DNA of 64,000 nucleotides from CAVVAL01 sp963740215. GTDB lineage: Bacteria > Actinomycetota > Actinomycetes > Mycobacteriales > Cryptosporangiaceae. Below the pieces are notes generated by a model that saw nothing but the letters and a program-made list of their open reading frames with translations, was not told the origin of the DNA and did no database searches. Numbering within the stretch: the stretch's first letter is position 1; each line of letters starts with the position of its first letter. Where the stretch lies: NCBI GenBank assembly GCA_963740215.1, contig CAVUDJ010000019.1, positions 434,001-498,000 of the forward strand, written 5' to 3'. This document shows, piece after piece, positions 15,651 through 24,583 of the stretch. The translations under genes and the position numbers were made by a program.

Positions 15651-16353
15651 CGGCGGGCGGCGCGGCGGCGGGCTCCGATCCGGTGCTCGTCAGGCCTCGT
15701 CCACAGGTGGCGCCGGGCTCGACGTTCGCGCCGCGGGCGAAGCCGGTGATGAACTTGCCGACCCGCTCGTCACTGGCGCTGTCGAGCTTGAGCTGGAAGC
15801 CCCAGGCCTGCAGCGAGACCGCCTTGTCGAGGCCGGGGTACGGGCTCATCATCACGTACTCCTTGCCGCGGACCTTGTCGGCGAGCGCGTCGATCTGGTC
15901 CTTCGGCAGGTCGGGCTTGTAGGTGAGCCAGACGGCGCCGTGCTCCATGCTGTGGACCGCCTGCTCCTTGGGGATCTCGGCTGCGTAGATGTCGCCTTCG
16001 CAGTTCTGCCAGGAGCCGTTGTGGTCACCGCCGACGGGCGGGCTCTGCTTGTACTGCTGCTTGCCGGGCACGTGCTTGTTGGTGAACTTCTCCGTCTCGC
16101 GGTAGTTCACGACGCCGTCTATCTGCTGCGCATTGCGCTCCCCGAACGGCTTTCCGGAGTCGCGGACGCTGTAGATGCCGTAACCGATGATGCCGACCGC
16201 GACTATCGCCACTACGGAACCGAGGGCGATCATGCCCCAGGGCAGCGACGGCTTGATCGGCTTGACGGGCTTACGCCCCGGACGCCCGGGGCCCTTGCCG
16301 GGGCCCTTTCCGGCGGGTTTGCCGGTCGAGCGCGGGCTGGTCTTCGACGACAT
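15643..16353 (-). CDS. DUF3105 membrane protein, second copy
   Basis: A 236-aa product. A basic N-terminus (GKGPGKGPGRPGRK) is followed by one membrane segment (MIALGSVVAIVAVGIIGYG) and a DUF3105 domain with the same key runs as its neighbour (QSPPVGGDHNGSWQNCEG, HSMEHGAVWLTY, SPYPGLDKAVSLQAWG). It probably leads the minus-strand operon DUF3105-DUF305-DUF3105, divergent from argS. Confidence 0.85.
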   Translation of the reverse strand: MSSKTSPRSTGKPAGKGPGKGPGRPGRKPVKPIKPSLPWGMIALGSVVAIVAVGIIGYGIYSVRDSGKPFGERNAQQIDGVVNYRETEKFTNKHVPGKQQYKQSPPVGGDHNGSWQNCEGDIYAAEIPKEQAVHSMEHGAVWLTYKPDLPKDQIDALADKVRGKEYVMMSPYPGLDKAVSLQAWGFQLKLDSASDERVGKFITGFARGANVEPGATCGRGLTSTGSEPAAAPPAGG

Positions 16354-16458
16354 GGGAACCTTTCGGGCGATTCGGGCATCCGCAGCCCGTCCTAGTCAGT
16401 GGTACAGCTACCACGGTAGTCGCACGAGCGAGGGCCGACGTCTCGATAGCATGTCGGG

Positions 16459-18114
16459 GTGACCCCCGCTGCACTCTCTGACGCCGTTCTCGCTGCTACC
16501 CGCGATGTCTTCGCCGCGCACGGACTGGACCCGGCTACCTTGCCGGCCAGCGTGACCGTGGAGCGCCCGCGCAACCCCGAGCATGGCGACTATGCCACGA
16601 ATATCGCGCTTCAGGTAGCCAAACGGGCAGGGGTGGCACCGCGTGATCTCGCCGGCTGGCTGGCCGCCCAGCTCGCCTCCGTTCCCGGTGTGGCGCGCGT
16701 CGACGTGGCAGGCCCTGGCTTCCTCAACGTGACGCTCGACGCGGCCGCCCAGGGCGAGCTGGCCCGCTCCATCGTCACCGCCGGCACCGCGTACGGCCGC
16801 AACGACGCTCTCGCCGGCCAGCGCATCAACCTGGAGTTCGTCTCGGCCAACCCCACCGGCCCGATCCACATCGGCGGCGTGCGGTGGGCGGCGGTCGGCG
16901 ACGCGCTGGCCCGGCTGTTCGAGTCGAGCGGCGCCGAGGTGGTCCGCGAGTACTACTTCAACGACCACGGCTCCCAGATCGACCGGTTCGCCCGCTCCCT
17001 GCTGGCCGCCGCGAAGGGCGAGCCGGCGCCCGAGGACGGGTATGGCGGCGCGTATATCGGCGAGATCGCCGCGCAGGTCCTCCAGCTCGCCCCTGACGCG
17101 ATCGACCGCCCCGACGCCGACGCGCAGGAGGTGTTCCGCAAGATCGGCGTCAACCTCATGTTCGACGAGATCAAGACGTCGCTGAAGGAGTTCGGCGTCG
17201 TCTTCGACGTCTACTTCCACGAGGACTCGCTGCACTCCACGGGCGCCGTCGAGCGGGCTGTCGAGGCGCTGCGCAAGCAGGGTCACGTGTTCGACCAGGA
17301 GGGTGCGGTCTGGCTGCGCACCACCGACTTCGGCGACGACAAGGACCGCGTCCTCATCAAGAGCGACGGCGCGCCCGCGTACTTCTCCGGCGACGCCGCC
17401 TACTACCTCGACAAGCGGGGCCGCGGCTTCGACGTCTGCCTGTACCTGCTCGGCGCCGACCACACCGGGTACGTGGCGCGGCTCAAGGCCCTCGCCGCGT
17501 GCGCGGGCGACGATCCCGAGAAGAACATCCAGGTGCTGATCGGCCAGCTGGTCAACCTCGTCAAGGACGGCGAGCCGGTACGGATGAGCAAGCGGGCCGG
17601 CAACGTGGTCACGCTCGCCGACCTGGTCGACGCGATCGGCGTCGACGCCAGCCGGTACGCGCTGGCTCGTGCGAGCGTCAACCAGACCATCGACCTCGAC
17701 CTCGACCTGTGGACGCGGCGCACCAACGACAACCCGATCTACTACGTCCAGTACGCCCACTCGCGCATCAGTTCGGTGCTGCGCAACGCCGCCGACCTGG
17801 GCGTCGACCGGGGGGAGCTGCGCCCGGAGCTGCTTACCCACGAGCGCGAGAACGCGCTGCTCGGCGCGCTGGGTGAGTTCCCCCGTGTGGTCGCCAGCGC
17901 GGCCGAGCTGCGCGAGCCGCACCGCATCGCCCACTACCTGGAGTCGATCGCCGGCACGTACCACCGCTTCTACGAGCAGTGCAGGGTGCTGCCGCGAGGC
18001 GACGAGGAGACCACCGACCTGCACCGGGCGCGGCTCTGGCTCTGCGAGGCCACCCGCACGGTGCTCGCCAACGGCCTCAACCTGCTCGGCGTCAGCGCAC
18101 CGGAGCGGATGTAA
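16459..18114 (+). CDS. argS: Arginyl-tRNA synthetase
   Basis: A 551-aa product of normal family length. The N-terminal Add1 domain is followed by a HIGH-type motif (NPTGPIHIGG, near residue 135), the catalytic core (EYYFNDHGSQIDRF), KMSKS-type VRMSKRAGN and the C-terminal anticodon-binding DALR domain. It charges tRNA-Arg in the cytosol. GTG 16459 lies six bases after TAGCAT (16447-16452), so the transcript may be leaderless. The stop overlaps lysA (TAATG). Confidence 0.97.
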   Translation: MTPAALSDAVLAATRDVFAAHGLDPATLPASVTVERPRNPEHGDYATNIALQVAKRAGVAPRDLAGWLAAQLASVPGVARVDVAGPGFLNVTLDAAAQGELARSIVTAGTAYGRNDALAGQRINLEFVSANPTGPIHIGGVRWAAVGDALARLFESSGAEVVREYYFNDHGSQIDRFARSLLAAAKGEPAPEDGYGGAYIGEIAAQVLQLAPDAIDRPDADAQEVFRKIGVNLMFDEIKTSLKEFGVVFDVYFHEDSLHSTGAVERAVEALRKQGHVFDQEGAVWLRTTDFGDDKDRVLIKSDGAPAYFSGDAAYYLDKRGRGFDVCLYLLGADHTGYVARLKALAACAGDDPEKNIQVLIGQLVNLVKDGEPVRMSKRAGNVVTLADLVDAIGVDASRYALARASVNQTIDLDLDLWTRRTNDNPIYYVQYAHSRISSVLRNAADLGVDRGELRPELLTHERENALLGALGEFPRVVASAAELREPHRIAHYLESIAGTYHRFYEQCRVLPRGDEETTDLHRARLWLCEATRTVLANGLNLLGVSAPERM

Positions 18115-19493
18115 TGCGGGCGCACCCCGCAGGTCCCCGGCACGCCGATGTGCTGCCGTCCTCGACGCTGGCGCCGCCCGCCGCCGACCTCTCCGCGATC
18201 GACCCGCGGATCTGGCCGATCAGCGCGGGCCGGGTCGACGGCGTCCTGCACCTGGGCGGCATGGACGTGCGCGACCTCGTTGCCGAGCACGGCACCCCGG
18301 CGGTCTTCCTCGACGAGGCCGACTTCCGTGCCCGCTGTCGCGGCTACGTCAAGGCCTTCGAGAACGCCGACGTGTACTACGCCGGCAAGGCGTTCCTGTC
18401 GAAGGCGGTCGCGCGTTGGGTCGCCGAGGAAGGGCTCGGCCTCGACGTGTGCACCGGCGGCGAGCTGGCCGTCGCGCTGTCGGCCGGGTTCCCGCCCGCG
18501 CGGCTGGCGATGCACGGCAACAACAAGAGCTCGGCGGAGCTGCGCCGCGCGTTGCAGGTCGGCGTCGGGTACGTGGTCCTCGACTCCTATGTGGAGATCG
18601 CCCGGCTCGCCGACCTGGCGGCCGAGGCCGGAACGCGTGCCCGGGTGATGGTCCGGGTGACGGTCGGCGTCGAGGCGCACACGCACGAGTTCATCGCCAC
18701 CGCCCACGAGGACCAGAAGTTCGGCTTCTCGCTCTCGTCCGGTGCCGCTGCCGAGGCGGTGCGGCGTGTGCTCAAGCACCCCAGCCTGGAGCTGGTCGGG
18801 TTGCACAGCCACATCGGCTCGCAGATCTTCGACACGTCCGGGTTCGAGGTGTCCGCGCACCGGCTGGTGGGCCTGCTCACCCAGATCCGCGACGAGCACG
18901 GTGTCCAGCTGCCCGAACTCGACCTCGGCGGCGGCCTCGGCATCGCGTACACACCCGATGATGATCCAGCCGAACCGGCAACGATGGCCGCCGAGCTGCG
19001 CGAGATCGTCCGCCGCGAGTGCGTGGGCGCGGGTCTGTCGCTGCCGCGGATCTCGGTGGAGCCGGGACGCGCGATCGTCGGCCAGGCCGGCGTGACGATC
19101 TACGAGGTCGGCACGGTCAAGGACGTCGACGGACTCCGCACCTACGTCAGCGTCGACGGCGGCATGAGCGACAACATCCGCACCGCGCTCTACGACGCCG
19201 CGTACACCTGCGTGCTGGCGTCCCGCGCATCGGACGCGCCGCCGATGCTCACTCGCGTGGTCGGCAAGCACTGCGAGAGCGGCGACGTGGTGGTGAAGGA
19301 CGTCTGGCTCCCCGCGGACGTCGTCCCCGGCGACCTTCTCGCCGTCGCCGGCACCGGCGCGTACTGCCGCAGCATGGCCAGCAACTACAACCACACCCCG
19401 CGGCCGCCGGTCGTGGGCATCGGTGACGGGGCGAGCCGGGTGCTGGTGCGCCGCGAGACGGAGGACGATCTCATGCGCCTGGATCTCGGATGA
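18114..19493 (+). CDS. lysA: Diaminopimelate decarboxylase
   Basis: A 459-aa product. It is a PLP-dependent fold III enzyme making L-lysine from meso-DAP. The PLP lysine lies in YYAGKAFLSKAVA. The glycine loop (GLHSHIGSQIFDTS), EPGRAIVGQAG and the C-terminal CESGDVV and YCRSMASNYN runs match the family. The start overlaps argS and the stop overlaps hom by ATGA, giving an argS-lysA-hom-thrC operon typical of actinomycetes. Confidence 0.96.
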   Translation: MRAHPAGPRHADVLPSSTLAPPAADLSAIDPRIWPISAGRVDGVLHLGGMDVRDLVAEHGTPAVFLDEADFRARCRGYVKAFENADVYYAGKAFLSKAVARWVAEEGLGLDVCTGGELAVALSAGFPPARLAMHGNNKSSAELRRALQVGVGYVVLDSYVEIARLADLAAEAGTRARVMVRVTVGVEAHTHEFIATAHEDQKFGFSLSSGAAAEAVRRVLKHPSLELVGLHSHIGSQIFDTSGFEVSAHRLVGLLTQIRDEHGVQLPELDLGGGLGIAYTPDDDPAEPATMAAELREIVRRECVGAGLSLPRISVEPGRAIVGQAGVTIYEVGTVKDVDGLRTYVSVDGGMSDNIRTALYDAAYTCVLASRASDAPPMLTRVVGKHCESGDVVVKDVWLPADVVPGDLLAVAGTGAYCRSMASNYNHTPRPPVVGIGDGASRVLVRRETEDDLMRLDLG

Positions 19494-20800
19494 CCAAGCC
19501 TTTGCGGGTGGCGCTGCTCGGCTGCGGCACGGTCGGCAGCGAGGTGGTGCGGCTGCTGCACACGCAGGAGGAGGACCTCACCGCCCGGATCGGCGCGCCA
19601 CTGGAGCTGGTCGGCATCGGCGTCCGACGTCCCGGCCGCGCGCGCGGTGACCTGCCGGTGCCCGCCGATCTGTTTACGACCGACACCGCCGCCCTGGTGG
19701 CCCGCGACGACGTGGACCTCGTGGTGGAGGTGGTCGGCGGCATCGAGCCGGCCCGCACCTGGATCACGACCGCTCTCAAGGCCGGAAAGTCCGTGGTCAC
19801 CGCGAACAAGGCACTGCTCGCCGAAGACGGTGCCGCACTGCACGACGCCGCGGCGGAGGGCGGCGCCGATCTGTACTACGAGGCGGCGGTGGCGGGCGCG
19901 ATCCCGCTGATCCGGCCGCTGCGCGAGTCGCTCCACGGCGATCTCGTCACGCGCGTGATGGGCATCGTCAACGGCACCACGAACTTCATTCTGTCCAGTA
20001 TGGACTCCACTGGAGCGGGCTTCGCCGACGCGCTGGACGAGGCCACCGCGCTCGGCTACGCCGAGGCCGATCCGACCGCCGACGTGGAGGGGTTCGACGC
20101 CGCCGCGAAGGCCGCGATCCTCGCTTCGCTGGCGTTCCACACGCGCGTCACGGCCGCCGACGTGCACCGCGAGGGCATCACGGAGGTCACCGCCGCTGAC
20201 GTTGCCAGTGCCCGCGAGATGGGCTGCACGGTCAAGCTGCTGTGCATCGCCGAGCGACGGTCCGATCCAGACGGTACCGAGAGCATCGGCGTCCGCGTCC
20301 ACCCGGCGATGATCCCGCGCACGCACCCGCTGGCCGGCGTCGGCGACGCGTTCAACGCCGTGTTCGTCGAGGCCGAGGCCGCCGGCCAGCTCATGTTCTA
20401 CGGGCGTGGCGCCGGTGGCGCGCCCACCGCGTCCGCGGTGCTCGGCGACCTCGTCGCCGTCGCTCGGAACCGCATGGTCGGCGCCCGCGCGCCGGGGGAG
20501 TCCAACTACGCGGCGCTGCGGGTGCGGCCGATGGGCGAGGCACTCACCCGGTACCACGTCAGCCTGGACGTGGCCGACCGGGCCGGTGTGCTCGCGGCGG
20601 TGGCCTCGGCCTTCGCCGAGCACGGGGTGAGTATCTCCACCGTCCGGCAGGAGGGGCACGGCGGCGACGCGATGCTGGTCATCGTCACGCACGTCGCGTC
20701 CGACGCCGCGCTCTCGGCCACGGTCGAGGAGCTGCGCCAGCTGGACATCGTGCGTGACGTCGTGAGCGTCATGCGGGTCGAAGGGAACGTTGCCCGATGA
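19490..20800 (+). CDS. hom: Homoserine dehydrogenase
   Basis: A 436-aa product. The N-terminal Rossmann motif (VALLGCGTVGSEVV) is followed by the catalytic region (VTANKALLAEDG, GIVNGTTNFILSSM, GYAEADPTADVEG). The C-terminal ACT domain (HVSLDVADRAGVLAAVASAF) is the usual site of threonine feedback. It converts aspartate semialdehyde to homoserine. It overlaps both lysA and thrC by four bases. Confidence 0.97.
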   Translation: MTKPLRVALLGCGTVGSEVVRLLHTQEEDLTARIGAPLELVGIGVRRPGRARGDLPVPADLFTTDTAALVARDDVDLVVEVVGGIEPARTWITTALKAGKSVVTANKALLAEDGAALHDAAAEGGADLYYEAAVAGAIPLIRPLRESLHGDLVTRVMGIVNGTTNFILSSMDSTGAGFADALDEATALGYAEADPTADVEGFDAAAKAAILASLAFHTRVTAADVHREGITEVTAADVASAREMGCTVKLLCIAERRSDPDGTESIGVRVHPAMIPRTHPLAGVGDAFNAVFVEAEAAGQLMFYGRGAGGAPTASAVLGDLVAVARNRMVGARAPGESNYAALRVRPMGEALTRYHVSLDVADRAGVLAAVASAFAEHGVSISTVRQEGHGGDAMLVIVTHVASDAALSATVEELRQLDIVRDVVSVMRVEGNVAR

Positions 20801-21849
20801 AGCCGTGGCTCGGCCTGATCAACGAGTACCGCGACCGTCTGCCGGTCACCGACGCCACCCCCGTGGTGACGCTGTACGAGGGCGGCACGCCGCTGTTGCC
20901 CGCCAGGGTGCTGTCCGAGAAGACCGGCTGCGAGGTGTACCTCAAGGTCGAGGGCCTCAACCCCACCGGATCCTTCAAGGACCGCGGCATGACGATGGCG
21001 ATCAGCAAGGCCGTGGAGGAGGGCGCGAAGGCGGTCATCTGCGCGTCCACCGGCAACACGTCGGCGTCGGCGGCGGCGTACGCGGCGCGCGCCGGCCTGA
21101 TCTGCGCCGTGCTCGTGCCCACCGGCAAGATCGCGATGGGCAAGCTCGCCCAGGCGCTCGTGCACGGTGCCAAGCTGCTCCAGGTCGACGGCAACTTCGA
21201 CGACTGCCTCACGCTCGCGAGCAAGCTCGCCCTGGAGTACCCGGTCAGCCTGGTCAACTCGGTCAACCCGTACCGGATCGAGGGCCAGAAGACCGCGTCC
21301 TTCGAGATCGTCGACGCGCTCGGCGACGCCCCCGACGTGCACTGCCTGCCGGTCGGCAACGCAGGAAACATCACCGCGTACTGGAAGGGGTACGTCGAGG
21401 CCTTCGCCTCCGGCGACTCCACGAAGCGGCCTGCCATGCGCGGGTTCCAGGCATCCGGCGCGGCGCCGCTGGTCACCGGTCAGGTGGTGCGCGAGCCGAG
21501 CACCATCGCTACCGCCATCCGCATCGGCAACCCGGCCTCGTGGACCACCGCCATCGCGGCGCGTGACGAGTCCGGCGGCGCGATCGAGGCCGTCACCGAC
21601 CGCCAGATCCTCGCCGCGTACCGGCTGCTGGCGCGCCAGGAGGCCGTGTTCGTCGAGCCGGCGAGCGCAGCCAGTGTCGCGGGCCTGCTGCAGGCGTCCG
21701 AGCAGGGCACGCTCGCGGCCGGCCAGCGCGTGGTGTGCACCGTCACCGGCAACGGGCTCAAGGATCCGGATTGGGCCATCTCCGGCGCCCCCAAGCCGAC
21801 CACGATCCCGGTCGACGCCGACATCGCAGCAAAAGCCCTGGATTTGTAG
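20797..21849 (+). CDS. thrC: Threonine synthase
   Basis: A 350-aa product. A PLP fold II enzyme turning O-phosphohomoserine into threonine. The PLP lysine sits in NPTGSFKDRGMTMA, with the phosphate loop near PVGNAGNITAYWKG. This is the short actinobacterial form lacking the long N-terminal extension. It ends the argS-lysA-hom-thrC operon; thrB follows after an MFS gene. Confidence 0.97.
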   Translation: MKPWLGLINEYRDRLPVTDATPVVTLYEGGTPLLPARVLSEKTGCEVYLKVEGLNPTGSFKDRGMTMAISKAVEEGAKAVICASTGNTSASAAAYAARAGLICAVLVPTGKIAMGKLAQALVHGAKLLQVDGNFDDCLTLASKLALEYPVSLVNSVNPYRIEGQKTASFEIVDALGDAPDVHCLPVGNAGNITAYWKGYVEAFASGDSTKRPAMRGFQASGAAPLVTGQVVREPSTIATAIRIGNPASWTTAIAARDESGGAIEAVTDRQILAAYRLLARQEAVFVEPASAASVAGLLQASEQGTLAAGQRVVCTVTGNGLKDPDWAISGAPKPTTIPVDADIAAKALDL

Positions 21850-21953
21850 CAAGGAACTACGGACCTGGAGCCCGTTCAGGTGCCGCGATCGCAAGGCGGA
21901 GGAGGCGAAGCGGGCTTGAAGGCCCGTGAGCCGACGACAACGCGGCGAGCGCG

Positions 21954-23216
21954 GTGGCTGAGCGGGCCACTGAGCTAGCGTCATCGGGCGTGGGCCCGTA
22001 CCTCGATCTCATCCGGCGCAATCCGGACTTCCGGCGGGTGTTCGCGGCCGAGCTGATCTCGCTGGGTGGCGACTGGTTCGCGGTCATTCCGCTGCTGTCG
22101 CTGCTCCCGGTGCTGACCGGTACGGGTCTGTGGGGCGGGCTGGTGCTCGCCGTCGACACGGCGATGGTGGCGCTGCTCGCCCCGTACGCGGGCACGGTGG
22201 CCGACCGCATCGACCGCCGCACGATCCTGATCGTGTCGAACCTGGCCAGCGCCGGTTCGGTGCTGCTGCTCCTGTTCGTCCGCAGCGAGGCGACCGCCTG
22301 GATCGCGCTGGTCGCAGTGGGCGCCGTGGCGATGTCGAAGGCGTTCTACACGCCGGCGTCCCAGGCGGCCCTGCCGAACCTGGTCGACCCCGAGGACCTG
22401 CCGGTAGCGAACGTCCTGGCCGGCGGTGCGTGGGGCACGATGCTGGTGATCGGGGCCTCGCTCGGCGGCGTCTTCGCGCACTGGCTCGGCACCGACGTGT
22501 GCTTCCTGCTGGACGCGTCCTGCCTGCTCGTCGCGGCCGCGCTCACGTGGCGGGTGCGGCGGCCGTTCCAGGCGTCGAACCACGGTGAGGACCATCCCGG
22601 CACGCTGAGCGCAGTCAGGGAGTCGTTGCGTTACATACGGACGAGCCCGAGCGTGGCAGCGCTGATCACCGTCAAGCCCGGCGTGGGGCTCGGCAACGGC
22701 GCGCTGACCCTGTTCCCGCTGCTCGCGACGTCGGTGTTCACGGTGGGGCCGCTCGGCGCGGGTCTCTTCTACGCCGCGCGGGGCCTCGGCGCCCTGGTCG
22801 GCCCGGTGCTGCTGCGCGGTCCGCTGCTGAAGCCGGGGCGGTTGCTCCCGGGGTTGGCGATCTCGATGGCGACGTACGGCCTGGCGTACCTCGCGTTCGG
22901 GGTCGCGCCCTGGTTCTGGCTCGCGCTCCTGCTCTGCGCCGTCGCGCACACGGGCGGCGGCGCGAACTGGGTGCTCTCGAACTACGCGCTCCAGGCGCAG
23001 GTGCCGGACGGGCTTCGCGGGCGCGTGTTCAGCACCGACTTCATGCTGGCCACGCTGGCGATCGCCTGCAGCCAGGTCTTCGCCGGTGTGCTGTCCGACC
23101 ACGTCCCGCTGCGGATCCTGGCGTCGGCCGGCGGCGCGGTGACGCTGCTGTACGCGGTCGTCTGGGCGTTCTTCACGGCCCGGATCCGCCTCTCCGAGCG
23201 GGTCGAGCGCGCCTGA
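21954..23216 (+). CDS. MFS transporter
   Basis: A 420-aa product with about twelve hydrophobic segments. The cytosolic loop between TM2 and TM3 has a DRxDRR motif (GTVADRIDRRTILI), typical of the macrolide-efflux/DHA-type MFS. Substrate unknown. It sits between thrC and thrB, so threonine or homoserine export is conceivable but only by position. GTG 21954 or 21990 could be the start. No clear terminator separates it from thrC. Confidence 0.85.
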   Translation: MAERATELASSGVGPYLDLIRRNPDFRRVFAAELISLGGDWFAVIPLLSLLPVLTGTGLWGGLVLAVDTAMVALLAPYAGTVADRIDRRTILIVSNLASAGSVLLLLFVRSEATAWIALVAVGAVAMSKAFYTPASQAALPNLVDPEDLPVANVLAGGAWGTMLVIGASLGGVFAHWLGTDVCFLLDASCLLVAAALTWRVRRPFQASNHGEDHPGTLSAVRESLRYIRTSPSVAALITVKPGVGLGNGALTLFPLLATSVFTVGPLGAGLFYAARGLGALVGPVLLRGPLLKPGRLLPGLAISMATYGLAYLAFGVAPWFWLALLLCAVAHTGGGANWVLSNYALQAQVPDGLRGRVFSTDFMLATLAIACSQVFAGVLSDHVPLRILASAGGAVTLLYAVVWAFFTARIRLSERVERA

Positions 23217-23328
23217 TCGCGTCATCGCGCAGATCGAGTACGCGCTGCGCCGGGCGCTCAACGCCGCCGGGCGGCCGATCGACAGGCATGCGCCCCGCGG
23301 AAGACCCGGCGGACTAGGGTGTACCGCC

Positions 23329-24231
23329 ATGGCGATGCCCTCGTTCCGTCCCGGCACGGTCCGGGTCCAGCCGCCGGCCAGCAGCGCCAACCTCGGGCCG
23401 GGCTTCGACGCGCTCGGCCTGGCACTCACCGTCCACGACGAGGTCGAGGTCGAGGTGACGGCCGGCGGCCTGACCGTCGACATCGCCGGTGAGGGCGCCG
23501 ACGAGCTGCCGCGCACCGAGGAGCACCTGCTGGTCCGCGCGCTGCGGCTCGGGTTCGACGCGCTCGGGGGCCAGCCGGCGGGGATCCGTCTGTCCTGTGT
23601 GAACCGGATCCCGCACGCCCGCGGCATGGGGTCGTCCTCGGCCGCGATCGTGGCAGGGCTGCTCGCCGCCCGTGCCCTGGTCGAGGACGGTGCCAGGGCC
23701 CTCGACGACCAGCGGCTGCTCGAACTCGCCACGTCGCTGGAAGGCCACCCGGACAACGTGGCGGCGTGCCTGCTCGGCGGCCTCACGATCGCCTGGACCG
23801 AGGACGGTGTGGCGCGGGCGGTCCGGCGCACCACCCACTCGGGAGTCCGGCCGGTGCTGTTCGTCCCCGAGCACCGCGCGCTCACGGCAACCGCCCGCAA
23901 GCTCCTCCCGGATCAGGTGCCGCACGCTGATGCGGCGGCGAGCGCCGGGCGCGCCGCGTTGCTGATCCACGCAATCACCGCCGACCCGTCGCTGTTGCTG
24001 CCCGCCACCCGCGACTGGCTCCACCAGGACTACCGCGAACCTGCGATGCCGGCCAGCCTGGAGCTGGTGCGCACGCTGCGGAAAGCCGGCGTACCCGCGG
24101 TGATCAGCGGCGCCGGCCCCACCGTCCTCGCGTTCCACGCCGGCACCGAGCCGGACGCGGTCGACGGCTTCGCGGTGCTCCCGGTGGAGGTCGATCCCGG
24201 CGGCGCGGTCGCCCGCGTGACGCATTCCTGA
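23329..24231 (+). CDS. thrB: Homoserine kinase
   Basis: A 300-aa GHMP kinase. It shows PPASSANLGPGFDALGLAL at the N-terminus, the ATP-binding Ser-rich loop (IPHARGMGSSSAAIVAGLL), EGHPDNVAACLLGG and the C-terminal ISGAGPTVLAF. It phosphorylates homoserine for ThrC. A TAGGGT box at 23314-23319 lies 9 bp before ATG 23329, so it probably has its own promoter and a very short leader. Confidence 0.96.
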   Translation: MAMPSFRPGTVRVQPPASSANLGPGFDALGLALTVHDEVEVEVTAGGLTVDIAGEGADELPRTEEHLLVRALRLGFDALGGQPAGIRLSCVNRIPHARGMGSSSAAIVAGLLAARALVEDGARALDDQRLLELATSLEGHPDNVAACLLGGLTIAWTEDGVARAVRRTTHSGVRPVLFVPEHRALTATARKLLPDQVPHADAAASAGRAALLIHAITADPSLLLPATRDWLHQDYREPAMPASLELVRTLRKAGVPAVISGAGPTVLAFHAGTEPDAVDGFAVLPVEVDPGGAVARVTHS

Positions 24232-24264
24232 CACGCGACGGGAACACGCCGGGGGTACCGGTTG

Positions 24265-24294
24265 TTGCTCACGGTGTACCGGTGCGTCTACGCT
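24265..24294 (+). promoter_or_regulatory. Candidate rho promoter with a long leader
   Basis: TTGCTC (24265-24270) and TACGCT (24289-24294) are separated by 18 bp, a fair vegetative-type promoter. It would give rho a leader of about 280 nt. The remaining space between 24232 and 24583 shows no other gene. A long leader suits the autogenous attenuation known for rho in several bacteria. Confidence 0.4.
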
Positions 24295-24583
24295 GCTAGG
24301 CAGAACAGCCGCCCCCGGGCGCGCGATCGCCGCCGATCCCAGCATCATCCAGACTGCTGATGGTAGGCACTCCACCTGATTTGCGAGGTCCGGCACCCGC
24401 CGTACACGCGCACAGGCTGAGCCAGAGAGCGCCAGTCCCGGTAAGCCACCCCGTGGTGAGAAGCGTGGCTGTCCACCGACTCCCGCCTGCCCCGGCGGGT
24501 GAACCACCCGGCCGACAGGCCGGTCGCTCCACATACCGGCCGTCCGGATTACCGGGTATGGCCGTCGCAGGGAAGGACCCCCA

